Source: Methanobacterium sp. UBA176 (GTDB lineage: Archaea > Methanobacteriota > Methanobacteria > Methanobacteriales > Methanobacteriaceae). Taken from it: a DNA stretch of 29,727 bases. Every line of letters starts with the position of its first letter. Position 1 is the stretch's first letter. The stretch is taken from positions 1 to 29,727 of the forward strand of contig DAVZ01000063.1 of the NCBI GenBank assembly GCA_002505765.1. Reading direction: 5' to 3'. Below are positions 8,368 through 16,629 of this stretch, in pieces. The position numbers and the translations under genes were made by a program. A model generated the notes under the pieces. It saw only the letters and a list, made by a program, of their open reading frames with translations, had not been told where the DNA came from and made no database searches.

Positions 8368-8453
8368 AGTCAAAACCTAATTTTGACTTTAAAGATTAAC
8401 AAAGTTGTCAAAAACATAGTTTTGACTATCTGTAAAAACCAAAGATTTTTACA
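8368..8453 (-). repeat. Three hairpins in the tRNA-Glu/tRNA-Leu spacer
   Basis: Plus-strand arms: 8368-8388 AGTCAAAAC, loop CTA, ATTTTGACT; 8407-8426 GTCAAAAAC, loop ATA, GTTTTGAC (one-base bulge); 8431-8453 TGTAAAAACC, loop AAA, GATTTTTACA. The imperfect pairs in the first and third become G-U pairs when read as the minus-strand RNA, the strand of the tRNA transcript. This suggests that the RNA structure is what is kept. Confidence 0.65.
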
Positions 8454-8466
8454 AAGTTAAGAAGAA

Positions 8467-8541
8467 TGCTCCGGCCGGGATTCGAACCCGAGTCTTCGGC
8501 TCGAAAGGCCGAAATGATTGGCCGGACTACACTACCGGAGC
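8467..8541 (-). tRNA. tRNA-Glu (TTC)
   Basis: 75-nt cloverleaf on minus: acceptor GCTCCGG with CCGGAGC, anticodon arm TCGGC / GCCGA with loop CTTTCGA (anticodon TTC), T-loop TTCGAAT and discriminator A. CCA is not encoded. Confidence 0.95.
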
Positions 8542-8566
8542 TTACGATTTTTTTGTTCCAATAATT

Positions 8567-8588
8567 CCTTAAATCAAGATTTTGAAGG
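8567..8588 (-). repeat. Hairpin in the tRNA-Met/tRNA-Glu spacer
   Basis: CCTT plus AAATC, loop AA, GATTT plus AAGG, with a two-base bulge (TG) on one side. It resembles the other loop-edge ATC / GAT hairpins, though weaker. Confidence 0.4.
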
Positions 8589-8606
8589 GTTATGAATGTA
8601 TGAAAG

Positions 8607-8680
8607 TGGGCCCAATGGGATTCGAACCCATGGCCGCTCGGTTATGAGCCGAGCGCTCTACCTGGCTAAGCTATGGGCCC
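8607..8680 (-). tRNA. tRNA-Met (CAT), probably elongator
   Basis: 74-nt cloverleaf on minus: acceptor GGGCCCA with TGGGCCC, anticodon stem CTCGG / CCGAG with loop CTCATAA (anticodon CAT), T-loop TTCGAAT and discriminator A. The G1-C72 pair and the D-arm differ from archaeal initiator tRNA, so elongator Met is favoured. A CAT-anticodon tRNA-Ile (modified C34) cannot be fully excluded from sequence. Confidence 0.9.
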
Positions 8681-8685
8681 CAGAG

Positions 8686-8758
<73 letters not shown>

Positions 8759-8771
8759 TATGCCAAGCAAA

Positions 8772-8899
8772 GCATTGAACATGAAATGTTCGATGCGTCA
8801 AAATCTTTAATTTTGACAGCCAGCAAAAACGTGGTTTTTGTGGCATTGAAAACCACTTTTGGTTTTGATAGCCTGCAAACTACAAGCTAGCAGTCTGCA
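8772..8899 (-). repeat. Array of five consecutive hairpins upstream of the tRNA operon
   Basis: Units in plus orientation: 8772-8796, 11-bp arms starting GCATTGAACAT with loop GAA; 8797-8817, GTCAAAATC, loop TTT; 8819-8844, GCCA plus CAAAAAC around loop GTG with one bulged G; 8845-8869, AAAACCA / TGGTTTT with a 4-nt loop; 8874-8899, TGCAAACT / AGTCTGCA with a 10-nt loop. They directly abut, have unrelated arm sequences, and lie between the likely promoter and tRNA-Asn. They may therefore be transcribed as the leader of the tRNA precursor. Confidence 0.65.
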
Positions 8900-8901
8900 A
8901 T

Positions 8902-8917
8902 GTTATAAAATATAAGC
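8902..8917 (-). promoter_or_regulatory. Probable TATA box of the tRNA operon
   Basis: GCTTATATTTTATAAC on minus is the first good TATA-like element upstream of tRNA-Asn. Transcription would begin near 8885, inside the last hairpin of the array, giving a structured leader of about 125 nt. No TATA-like sequence is seen at the usual distance right before tRNA-Asn. Confidence 0.4.
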
Positions 8918-9149
8918 ACATAAGTGACGTATTTTTTAAGTTAGCGATTATAATATATAAACATTTTGGAAATGTAAATTCACAGTATACCAAGCATTAA
9001 GTGCCTATACATATATACTTTGTTATTACGAGCTATATATCTTCTTTTTTAAAAAATGAAATAAATAAAATTTTTTATAATACCCATTTCCCATAAATAT
9101 AAAATCAAGCGTTAATAATAAATTTATTCTGAATTAATTAAGGTGAATT

Positions 9150-10139
9150 ATGAACCTCATTAGCAAAATTAAAAATTTTGAAACTCTGGATTTAATCCAG
9201 GAAGCAAATAAAATCACTCTTGCCGAACACGGAAACCATATAACTCTTGAAAGGGCTATTTTTCTTTCATGGTGGTGTGATAAAGGTGACTGTCTCTTCT
9301 GTTATATGACTGCACAAAAACCTAAAATCAGGGACCCCCAAAAAGCCAGGCGCAATATAAATTCAATCCTGGCAGAAGCTGAACTCTGCAGAAGGACCGA
9401 GTGGAAGGTTGAATTCCTTTCTGGAGGATACGGGTCCTTTACAACCCTGGAAATAAAGGATATTTCACAGAAAATATATGAAATTACAGGAGAACCTGTA
9501 TGGCTTAATATTGGAATTGCGAAGGATCTTGAAGCATATGGAAATGAAATTGCAGGGATTACAGGAGCTGTTGAGGTTGCAAACCCCGAGTTACACGATA
9601 AAATCTGCCCAAGCAAGTCTTTAGAAGACGTAACTGAAATGCTTGAACTTGCAGGAGAATTAGGATTTCAAAAGGCCATTACTATTATACTGGGACTTGG
9701 AGAAACTCCTGAAGACCTGAAATATCTGCATAAAATGATTGAAGAAGCAGGCATTCATAGAGTTACCTTTTATTCTTTAAATCCCCATAAAGGAACTTTT
9801 TATGAGAATACACCACAACCAGCGTCTCTTTATTATGCAGGAATTGTTGCTGCAACCAGAATTAAGTTTCCACAGCTTAAAATAATTACAGGGACATGGA
9901 TAGATAACCTGGCTAATATTGGACCTTTGCTTTTAAGCGGAGCCAATGGACTTACCAAGTTCCCATTATTTAAGATGTTTGGAACTCGTTATGGAAAAAG
10001 AGTTGAAGAAGAAGTTTATTGGGCCGGAAAGGAGCTAATAGGTACTTTTACTGACTTAAATAAATTAAAAGAAAGTAAAGGGACCGATCCTCAGCTTGAA
10101 CCCTTTATTAAAAGATATATCCATAAATGCATTGGATAA
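9150..10139 (+). CDS. Radical SAM protein with CX4CX2C cluster motif
   Basis: 329-residue radical S-adenosylmethionine enzyme of unknown reaction. The cluster motif WWCDKGDCLFC (residues about 43-51) is CX4CX2C rather than the canonical CX3CX2C. It is followed by SGGYGS (SAM-binding GGE-like turn, about residue 92) and a TIM-barrel-like pattern with HKICPSKS and TIILGLGETPED. The sequence resembles BioB/HmdB-like radical SAM proteins (HmdB has a CX5CX2C motif), but identity with any of them is not shown. AGGTGA at 9141-9146 supports the start. A TATA-like ATAAATATAAAAT near 9092-9104 suggests its own promoter. No neighbour hints at a substrate. Confidence 0.8.
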   Translation: MNLISKIKNFETLDLIQEANKITLAEHGNHITLERAIFLSWWCDKGDCLFCYMTAQKPKIRDPQKARRNINSILAEAELCRRTEWKVEFLSGGYGSFTTLEIKDISQKIYEITGEPVWLNIGIAKDLEAYGNEIAGITGAVEVANPELHDKICPSKSLEDVTEMLELAGELGFQKAITIILGLGETPEDLKYLHKMIEEAGIHRVTFYSLNPHKGTFYENTPQPASLYYAGIVAATRIKFPQLKIITGTWIDNLANIGPLLLSGANGLTKFPLFKMFGTRYGKRVEEEVYWAGKELIGTFTDLNKLKESKGTDPQLEPFIKRYIHKCIG

Positions 10140-10332
10140 ATTATCAATATTTACAGCATCTTATAATCTGATAATTAACCATATATTGATAAATGTCTAA
10201 ATAAAAGATAATAGTACAAATTATAAAACAAATTTTACCCCCAATCAAGATATTTTTGTAGTTTAATTAAATATGATATTTAGCTTTTTAATCTTGAGTT
10301 AATAGATTTTTATGGGAGGAATTTTTATTAAG

Positions 10333-11688
10333 ATGAAATGCGGACTGGAAATTCACGTTCAACTTGAAACTGATTCTAAATTATTCTGCGATTGCCGTAC
10401 CAACTACCAGGATGCTCCGGCAAATTCAAACATCTGTTTTGTTTGTTTAAACCAGCCAGGGGCAAAGCCATATCCCCCAAATGAACATGCAATGAACGGG
10501 GCAATAAAGATAGCTTTAATGCTTGGATGTAAGATAGCTGAAGATGAGACTTACTTCCTGAGGAAGCATTATGATTATCCAGATCTTCCATCTGGTTACC
10601 AGCGTACATCAATTCCTATAGGATATGAAGGTAATCTAAATGATGTGAGTATTCGCGAAGTTCATATTGAAGAAGATCCCGGCCAATACAAGCCAGATTT
10701 AGGTGTTGTAGATTTTAACAGGTCTGGAATTCCGCTTATAGAAATTGTGACAGAACCAGATATGAGATCACCTGAAGAGGCAAGAAATTTCCTTCGTGAA
10801 TTAATAAGAGTTTTAGAATACAGCGGAAGCGCGCGTGGAGAAGGAACAATGCGTGCCGACGTGAATATATCCCTTGAAGGAGGGAAAAGGGCAGAAATAA
10901 AGAATATAAACTCTATAAAGGGCGCTTATAAAGCCCTTAAGTATGAAATGGTACGGCAGAAAAATCTAATAAGAAGAGGAGTAGAAATTAAACAAGAAAC
11001 CCGTGCTTTTCTTGAATCACAGATGATTACAGTACCAATGCGTCTTAAAGAGGAAGCTGATGACTACAGATACATACCAGATCCTGATCTTCCTCCAATG
11101 CTTGCAGAATATGAACAGATTGAAGTTATAAGGGAAAAAATGCCTGAACCGCCGCACATTAAAACTGAAAGGTTCATCCAGGAGTATGGAATCCAAAAAG
11201 AATACGCAAAAGTGATGACATCTGAACTTGCTCTTGCAGATGCATTTGAAGAGATAGTAAAGCATGTTGAACCATCTTTTGCAGCTATATGGATGAGAGA
11301 TGAGCTTAAAAGGGTTCTTAATTATAATAAAATGAGTTTTGATGAAAGTGGTATAAAACCTGCAGACATTGTAGAACTTTTAGACTTGATAAATGATAAG
11401 AAAGTTACTCCTAAGGCTGCCAAGAAGATAATAGAAAAAATGCCCAAAAATGATGCATCTCCCTTAAAAATTGCTGAAGATATGGGCTTAATTGGTGTAA
11501 GCGATGAGGAAAGTGTACTAAAAGCAGTTAATCAGGCCATAGATGAAAATCCTCAGGCAGTTTCAGATTATCATGAAGGTAAAAAAGGAGCAATGAATTT
11601 CCTGATAGGGCAGGTCATGAGACTTACACGTGGAAAAGCTGATCCTGGAGAAACTTCAAGGTTTTTAAAGGAAGCATTAGCTAAATAA
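10333..11688 (+). CDS. gatB: Asp-tRNA(Asn)/Glu-tRNA(Gln) amidotransferase subunit B
   Basis: B subunit of GatCAB, which amidates mischarged Asp-tRNA(Asn) or Glu-tRNA(Gln). It is about 451 residues from MKCGLEIHVQLETDSKLFC, the standard GatB opening. A zinc site is formed by Cys19, Cys21, Cys35 and Cys38. The cradle domain carries HIEEDPGQY and DFNRSGIPLIEIVTEPD, and the C-terminus is a helical YqeY-like tRNA-binding domain ending RGKADPGETSRFLKEAL. The frame opens at ATG 10312, but GGGAGGA there looks like a ribosome binding site. Its spacing to the ATG at 10333 is long, so an ATT start at 10327 or the 10312 ATG are alternatives. gatA and gatC are not in the window. Confidence 0.95.
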   Translation: MKCGLEIHVQLETDSKLFCDCRTNYQDAPANSNICFVCLNQPGAKPYPPNEHAMNGAIKIALMLGCKIAEDETYFLRKHYDYPDLPSGYQRTSIPIGYEGNLNDVSIREVHIEEDPGQYKPDLGVVDFNRSGIPLIEIVTEPDMRSPEEARNFLRELIRVLEYSGSARGEGTMRADVNISLEGGKRAEIKNINSIKGAYKALKYEMVRQKNLIRRGVEIKQETRAFLESQMITVPMRLKEEADDYRYIPDPDLPPMLAEYEQIEVIREKMPEPPHIKTERFIQEYGIQKEYAKVMTSELALADAFEEIVKHVEPSFAAIWMRDELKRVLNYNKMSFDESGIKPADIVELLDLINDKKVTPKAAKKIIEKMPKNDASPLKIAEDMGLIGVSDEESVLKAVNQAIDENPQAVSDYHEGKKGAMNFLIGQVMRLTRGKADPGETSRFLKEALAK

Positions 11689-11774
11689 TATTTTAAAGTT
11701 TCTCCATTGATGGATAACTTTTTAACTCACTTCAAACAATTATATTGATTAATTTAAGAAGTTAAGGTCATAAA

Positions 11775-12002
11775 ATGGCAAAAAACGTTTTAGATATGAT
11801 TTTCTGGCATCCAGAAATGGATATTAAATTATCTAAAATAACTTATGTCCACAGAGGAAGTAAGGGAAACCTGAAAACCATTAAAGGCGACCGGATAAAT
11901 AGATTAGAACGCGGATTTTTAATACTTGACGAAGATACACAGATTCCCTATCATAGAATTATTAAAATTCAGTATAAAGACAAGTTATTATGGAATAAAT
12001 AA
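11775..12002 (+). CDS. UPF0248/DUF504 protein (MJ1316 RNA-end recognition domain)
   Basis: 75-residue single-domain protein matching the archaeal UPF0248 family: MAKNVLDMIFWHP, ITYVHRG, and the closing IPYHRIIKIQYKDKLLW. The family is associated with recognition of RNA cyclic phosphate ends; the role in this organism is not shown by sequence. AAGGTCA sits about 5 nt before the ATG. It follows gatB on the same strand at 86 bp and precedes the CBS gene, all in the same direction. Confidence 0.85.
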   Translation: MAKNVLDMIFWHPEMDIKLSKITYVHRGSKGNLKTIKGDRINRLERGFLILDEDTQIPYHRIIKIQYKDKLLWNK

Positions 12003-12053
12003 TAATGATTAATTAAATCCAATATTTTATTAAAGAGAATTAGAGGATTTTAA

Positions 12054-12857
12054 ATGAGTAGTTCAACTCTTGTAAAGGATTATATGACGAAAGAAGTTAT
12101 TAGTGTAACTCCTGAAACTCCCAATGAAGAAGTAATTAAATTAATGAAAACCACTGGACACGACGGTTTTCCAGTTAAAACAAATGGTGAAGTAATAGGA
12201 ATAGTAACCGCATTTGACCTGCTTTTAAAACCATGGGAAAATAAGGTTAAAGATATAATGTCCACCGATATTGTAATAGCTGATCAGGATATGTCTTTAA
12301 ATGATGCATCAAGGGTAATGTTTAGAATGGGAATATCAAGGCTTCCTGTTATAGATAAAGATGGAGAATTAGTGGGAATAATTACTAATACCGATATTGT
12401 ACGTTCCCATATTGAAAGATCAACCCCAATGAAGGTTAATTATTTTAAAAAAACGTTAGAACAGCTTTATGGCGTCAAAACAAAGCTTTTAAGAATGAAG
12501 GTACCTACAGAAAAGCTCAGACCAACCCAGGGTAAGATCTATGCCGATGAACTTCAGGGACGGACTTATGAACTTAAAAGAGGCCTTGCAGAGCCAACAA
12601 TAACCGTAAAAAGCGGAGATCGGTATGTTCTTGTTGATGGACATCACAGAACCGTCGCTGCTTCCAGACTTGGATATAAAGAAATAGATTCCTACGTAAT
12701 TGAATTGGAAAAAGATATTAAACTTGGACTGGAAAAAACAGCAGATACCGAAGGGATATTTACACTTGAAGACATCAAAATAATTGATGATGCACAACAT
12801 CCCCTTATAGCCATAACCAGGAGTTTAAGAAAGGATAATAAGCAGGATAGCAGATAG
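12054..12857 (+). CDS. CBS-pair protein fused to a ParB/SerK-like domain
   Basis: 267 residues. Two CBS domains (about 7-60 and 65-120) form a regulatory nucleotide-binding pair, with repeats VKDYMTKEVISVTP and VKDIMSTDIVIADQ. A ParB/sulfiredoxin-fold domain follows (about 145-225) with YADELQGRTYELKRGLAEP and the motif DGHHRTVAASRLG (DGHHR at 195-199). This fold includes ADP-dependent free-serine kinases of the SerK type as well as ParB CTPases, so a small-molecule kinase regulated by adenylate binding is one plausible role; it is inferred. The gene ends 10 bp before hisE, and the hisE ribosome binding site overlaps its stop, so the two are co-transcribed. Confidence 0.8.
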   Translation: MSSSTLVKDYMTKEVISVTPETPNEEVIKLMKTTGHDGFPVKTNGEVIGIVTAFDLLLKPWENKVKDIMSTDIVIADQDMSLNDASRVMFRMGISRLPVIDKDGELVGIITNTDIVRSHIERSTPMKVNYFKKTLEQLYGVKTKLLRMKVPTEKLRPTQGKIYADELQGRTYELKRGLAEPTITVKSGDRYVLVDGHHRTVAASRLGYKEIDSYVIELEKDIKLGLEKTADTEGIFTLEDIKIIDDAQHPLIAITRSLRKDNKQDSR

Positions 12858-12867
12858 GAGATTAAAA

Positions 12868-13155
12868 GTGAAGGACAGTATCATAAGGGAAATCTACACT
12901 GTTTTAGAGGAAAGGCGTGACAATCCAATAGATTCTTACACATCCAATCTTATGAAGGATAATAAAAAATTTGCAGAAGATAAAATCCTCGAAAAAATAG
13001 GTGAAGAAGCAACAGAAGTTATAATTGCGTCAAAAAATGATGAAAATCTTGTTTACGAATCTGCGGATCTTATTTTTCATACATTAGTTCTTCTTGTCTA
13101 TAAAGGCATTGATATTAACGATCTTTTCAATGAATTTGAAAGAAGAATGAAATAA
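12868..13155 (+). CDS. hisE: Phosphoribosyl-ATP pyrophosphohydrolase
   Basis: Hydrolyses phosphoribosyl-ATP to phosphoribosyl-AMP and pyrophosphate, step two of histidine synthesis. At 95 residues it has the typical HisE length. The MazG-like metal site is visible in KIGEEATEVIIASKN (EExxE type) and YESADLIFHTLVLL (ExxD). The start is GTG at 12868, supported by AGGAGAT at 12856-12862 that overlaps the stop codon of the upstream CBS gene. Other his genes are not nearby. Confidence 0.93.
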   Translation: MKDSIIREIYTVLEERRDNPIDSYTSNLMKDNKKFAEDKILEKIGEEATEVIIASKNDENLVYESADLIFHTLVLLVYKGIDINDLFNEFERRMK

Positions 13156-13433
13156 TCAGTGTTTAAATGTTTCATAATTCCATTTAACCAGTCTTCCAAA
13201 AATCCAGGGAACTGTAATAATGAAAACTATTGTCAGGAGAAGCATTGAAACTCCAAAATTATTAGAGGAATTTGAGCCTGTAGATTTACTAAATAATTAC
13301 TATCATACCTATAACTGAATTTATAGCCCTTAATTATACTTAATATAAGCCCTGGAATCCAGTATTTTTTAAAACAACATTTAAGATATCTGCAATTATT
13401 TCATCTATAGTTACACCCTTTGAACAATTTAAA
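13156..13433 (-). pseudogene. C-terminal remnant of a membrane-anchored surface protein
   Basis: Minus-strand reading of 13156-13296 gives a Ser/Asn/Thr-rich linker (SKSTGSNSSNNFG), one strong membrane helix (MLLLTIVFIITVPWIF) and a basic tail RLVKWNYETFKH before the stop. Upstream, other frames read GYKFSYRYDSNYL and, further, GVTIDEIIADILNVVLKN, which look coding but are separated by stops and frame changes. This is the arrangement of a secreted protein with a C-terminal membrane anchor. It lies between hisE and comE, convergent with hisE. No family is recognised. Confidence 0.4.
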
Positions 13434-13435
13434 GT

Positions 13436-13981
13436 TTAGATTTTCATTATTTCTCTCATAAACCTTTCCTTTATCTCTTCTGGCTCCATATCAATTACAG
13501 GAACATCTGCATTTCCGGCTTTAACTTTCATATGCACAAAAATAGGTCCTTTTGCATCTAAAACTTGCTTAAAATCAATTATTTCATCAAAAACAAATGT
13601 ATTTTTAAATCCCACCGATTTTGCGATTTTATGAAGGTCTACATCAGTTGTATACGTGCATTGTGAGCCAGTAGAACCGTAACACTGATTGTCAAGCACT
13701 ACAAGGATGAAATTTCCTGGATTCTGGCTGAAAATGGTTACCAGCGTTCCCATATTCATAAGAATTGAACCATCTCCATCAAAAACAACAACTTTTCTTT
13801 TCTGGGATAGAGCAAGGCCAAGACCAATTGATGATGCCATTCCCATCGATCCAAGCATGTAAAAATGAGTAGTAGAATCTTTAACAGCATACAATTCTCT
13901 TGATGGGAATCCAATGTTACATATAACCAATTCATCTTCAAGAGTTTCCGTTATTTTCTTTATGGCTTCAATACGTTCCAT
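13436..13981 (-). CDS. comE: Sulfopyruvate decarboxylase, beta subunit
   Basis: Thiamine-diphosphate-binding subunit of sulfopyruvate decarboxylase, converting 3-sulfopyruvate to sulfoacetaldehyde in coenzyme M biosynthesis. At 181 residues the length is normal. The ThDP motif is VVFDGDGSILMNMG (GDG at 69-71, Asn76), and the N-terminal half carries the GSMGMASSIGLGLAL helix typical of the PP domain. The start ATG lies 7 bp after the comD stop with GTGAT between, indicating a tight operon with comD. Confidence 0.95.
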   Translation of the reverse strand: MERIEAIKKITETLEDELVICNIGFPSRELYAVKDSTTHFYMLGSMGMASSIGLGLALSQKRKVVVFDGDGSILMNMGTLVTIFSQNPGNFILVVLDNQCYGSTGSQCTYTTDVDLHKIAKSVGFKNTFVFDEIIDFKQVLDAKGPIFVHMKVKAGNADVPVIDMEPEEIKERFMREIMKI

Positions 13982-13988
13982 AGTATCA

Positions 13989-14483
13989 CTATTTCCAGAA
14001 TGGAATTTCTAAAAGTATTCCAATAGGTGCTTGTGCCGTTTTAGAGAGTAACCATGCTTCAGGAATGACTTTTAACGCTTCCTCAGGAGTTTTAGGGTTA
14101 ATATATGCAATATTCAGAGCATCCAGAACTCTGGGTGTTGCATTTCCCATAGGAACCTGGGCGCTCATAAACTCACCTTCTGTACCTCTATGGCTCATTA
14201 TCATAAGTATGGGAATTTTGTAAAGTTCGTAAAGGGATGCAAGTACATTAACTGAATTTCCAAGTCCTGAATTCTGCATTAAAATTGCTGGGTTCTTTCC
14301 CCCGAAAAATGCGCCTGCACATATCCCAAATCCCTCTTCTTCACGGGTTACAGGGACATGAATAATATCATCGTCACAGTCCACAAGTTCCATGACTTTC
14401 CCAAGATTTACACAGGGTAAACTAACCACAAAGTCTATCCCCGCATTTTTTAAGGCATTATAAACTGCTTCACTGCTTTCCAA
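13989..14483 (-). CDS. comD: Sulfopyruvate decarboxylase, alpha subunit
   Basis: Pyrimidine-binding-domain subunit that pairs with ComE. It has SLPCVNLGKVMELV near residue 21 and the activating Glu region VTREEEGFGICAGA (Glu48-50). I choose the TTG at 14483 as start: it follows GGGTGT by 5 nt and gives MESSEAVYNALK, which lines up with the usual N-terminus MxxSEAVY of ComD. A GTG at 14498 would add MRVYK. About 164 residues. Confidence 0.93.
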   Translation of the reverse strand: MESSEAVYNALKNAGIDFVVSLPCVNLGKVMELVDCDDDIIHVPVTREEEGFGICAGAFFGGKNPAILMQNSGLGNSVNVLASLYELYKIPILMIMSHRGTEGEFMSAQVPMGNATPRVLDALNIAYINPKTPEEALKVIPEAWLLSKTAQAPIGILLEIPFWK

Positions 14484-14669
14484 CTTATACACCCGCACTT
14501 GTTGAATATTTTAAATTTACTTTCCAGTTTTATAGTTTATTATATTGTATAACTTGACTTAAAAAGATTTTATCCCATAAATAAAATGTTATTTTACTCT
14601 TTTTAAATTTATTTTGTATTTAAATTACTTTTAAACATTAATATCATTATATTCTAATTTAAAACTCAT

Positions 14670-15407
14670 TTATAGCATAATGATTCCACCATAAATTAAA
14701 AGAATGCTTGCAAGTGCAATAGCAATAAGAACAACCTTTTTGAAGGCATCTTGAGGAATTCTGGATACTATTCTTTTGCCTGTATAAGATCCGACAATTC
14801 CAATTATTATAAGAGGAACTACGTAGATATAAAAGTCAGATTCAAGAAAATTATTAGCAAGATAGATTGGAATTCTGGTAAGATCAATAACTACAGCTAT
14901 TGCAGATATTGTGGCTATGTATTTGACCTTTTCTAAATCATATGAAATAAGGAACGCCCCTCTTAAAGGACCGCCAACCCCAATTAATCCCTGCAAAAAT
15001 CCAGATATACTTCCCCCAACTATGGTATTTATTTTACTGGCCGAAACTTTAAAATCAGGCTTTAATAATGAATAAATTGAAAATATTAAAAGGAAAATAC
15101 CTAGAAAAATCTGAAGGATGTCTTGAGGGATATAAATTACAAGATACGCTCCTAAAATTGTTAAAATTATACTGGGTACTCCAAAGAGCAAAATCAGTTT
15201 TTTATCCAGTCCATGACGAAAAAAGGTTATTGCACCAGCATTTCCTGAAACATGGGAAATTGCAACCAGAACAAGGGCAGTTTTAAAATCTAAAAAAAAT
15301 AGTGCAATAGGAAGAAAAATTGTCGAAGTTCCAAATCCAGCCACTGTGCCTATTACCACTGATAAAAAAGCAGCCATAAAAAAGGGTAATATGAATTCAT
15401 TCATCAT
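14670..15407 (-). CDS. TauE/SafE family permease
   Basis: 245-residue membrane protein with about eight helices in two repeats, the first carrying GTVAGFGTSTIFLPIALFF and the second IVGGSISGFLQGLIGVGG. The family exports or imports sulfite and organosulfonates; its position between comD and purP makes a C2/C3 sulfonate or sulfite substrate plausible but unproven. It begins with two ATGs. A TATA-like AATTTATATC (15431-15440, minus) is only about 24 bp before the first ATG and there is no ribosome binding site, so the mRNA may be leaderless. Confidence 0.88.
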   Translation of the reverse strand: MMNEFILPFFMAAFLSVVIGTVAGFGTSTIFLPIALFFLDFKTALVLVAISHVSGNAGAITFFRHGLDKKLILLFGVPSIILTILGAYLVIYIPQDILQIFLGIFLLIFSIYSLLKPDFKVSASKINTIVGGSISGFLQGLIGVGGPLRGAFLISYDLEKVKYIATISAIAVVIDLTRIPIYLANNFLESDFYIYVVPLIIIGIVGSYTGKRIVSRIPQDAFKKVVLIAIALASILLIYGGIIML

Positions 15408-15430
15408 CAGTATATTTTGAAAGATTAATA

Positions 15431-15440
15431 GATATAAATT
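15431..15440 (-). promoter_or_regulatory. TATA box implying a leaderless TauE/SafE mRNA
   Basis: AATTTATATC on minus lies 24 bp from the first ATG, the archaeal TATA-to-start distance. Transcription would start at or next to the ATG. Confidence 0.5.
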
Positions 15441-15525
15441 ACTGATATTGAAAAATAAAAATAAAAGATGTTTCTACAGATTATCATTTGTTTTTATTAT
15501 ATAGTTCCATCTTAAAAGATATTAT

Positions 15526-16617
15526 TTAAGTTATAATTTCTTCTAATCTGTCTTCTTTTATACCATTTTTAATTTCTAAGGCCATTCTACGACCCATACT
15601 TAATGGTTCTCCGAAATAGAGGTAGCTGTATTGGGACCCATTCATAAAGGTGTTTGTTCCACCGTCAGACCGGGCACTCATCTCAAATACCACTACTTCA
15701 AGGTCATCATTAACCAGTGTCTGCATACAGAATGGACCGTTAAATCCTGGCGGTATTAATCCTTTAGCAGTTTCAGTGATCTTGTCTCCTATGTCAAATA
15801 CCTGTGGGAGTAGAGATTCTCTCATAACCACCGGGTGATTACCTGTTATAACATATGATGGGTCTGCACCTATATCAAGCTGATCTTTGGCAGGAACTCT
15901 AACCAAACCATCTATGGTGGATTCATATCTGCTGTCAACTCCCATGAGTTCTACTTCATCTTTTAATTCTGAGAAGAAGTAATGAATACAGTAATTACAT
16001 CCTAATACGTATTCTTCAATGTGTGCATCCTTTATATCTTCTTCTTCAATCCATTTTCGTTTTAGCATTGCATCAATTTTCTGGTCAAACTCTTCAGTTG
16101 AGTTTGCAACGAAGTATCCTCTGCCTCCCCTGGCTCCAGGGAACTTAACCATAGCTGTACTATCAATATCTGCAGGATCATTTATCTTTTTTGGAATTCT
16201 AATGCCTGATTTTATCATTAATTTCCTTTCCAGGTCCCTTTCTGCTTCCCATCTTAAAATGTCTCTGTTTCCAAACATAGGGACGTTGAAAATAGTTTCG
16301 ATGTTGTCCAATCCAGCATAGGCCACAAATGAGCCATGTGGAAACACTATACTGTTCATATCTATTAATTGTTGCTGAAGATCATCATTGACTATATCGC
16401 TATACTTATCAATCATTATGAATTCATCAGCTACTCCAAATCTTTTATATGGAACTTCTCGTCCCTTTTCACAGATTACTGCAGTTCTAAATCCTTCTGC
16501 TTTAGCTCCTTGAAACATGTGTAAAGAGGAATGACTTCCCAACGTAGCAATAGTTATATCTTCCTTATCGTATCCATCCAAAATTTCAAGAATTTGCTTT
16601 CGGTTTATTTTACTCAT
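15526..16617 (-). CDS. purP: FAICAR synthetase, archaeal
   Basis: ATP- and formate-dependent formation of 5-formaminoimidazole-4-carboxamide ribonucleotide from AICAR, step nine of archaeal purine synthesis. 363 residues with an ATP-grasp fold: ITIATLGSHSSLHMFQGAK at the N-terminus, VKFPGARGGRGYFVA as the glycine-rich loop, and VVFEMSARSDGGTNTFMNG with metal-binding residues at the C-terminus. A longer frame opens at 16662, but GGAGGAT at 16625-16631 is 7 nt before the ATG at 16617, which gives the family-typical start MSKINRKQILEIL. The leader is highly structured (see the 16630-16775 entry). Confidence 0.96.
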   Translation of the reverse strand: MSKINRKQILEILDGYDKEDITIATLGSHSSLHMFQGAKAEGFRTAVICEKGREVPYKRFGVADEFIMIDKYSDIVNDDLQQQLIDMNSIVFPHGSFVAYAGLDNIETIFNVPMFGNRDILRWEAERDLERKLMIKSGIRIPKKINDPADIDSTAMVKFPGARGGRGYFVANSTEEFDQKIDAMLKRKWIEEEDIKDAHIEEYVLGCNYCIHYFFSELKDEVELMGVDSRYESTIDGLVRVPAKDQLDIGADPSYVITGNHPVVMRESLLPQVFDIGDKITETAKGLIPPGFNGPFCMQTLVNDDLEVVVFEMSARSDGGTNTFMNGSQYSYLYFGEPLSMGRRMALEIKNGIKEDRLEEIIT

Positions 16618-16629
16618 TTCTTGAATCCT

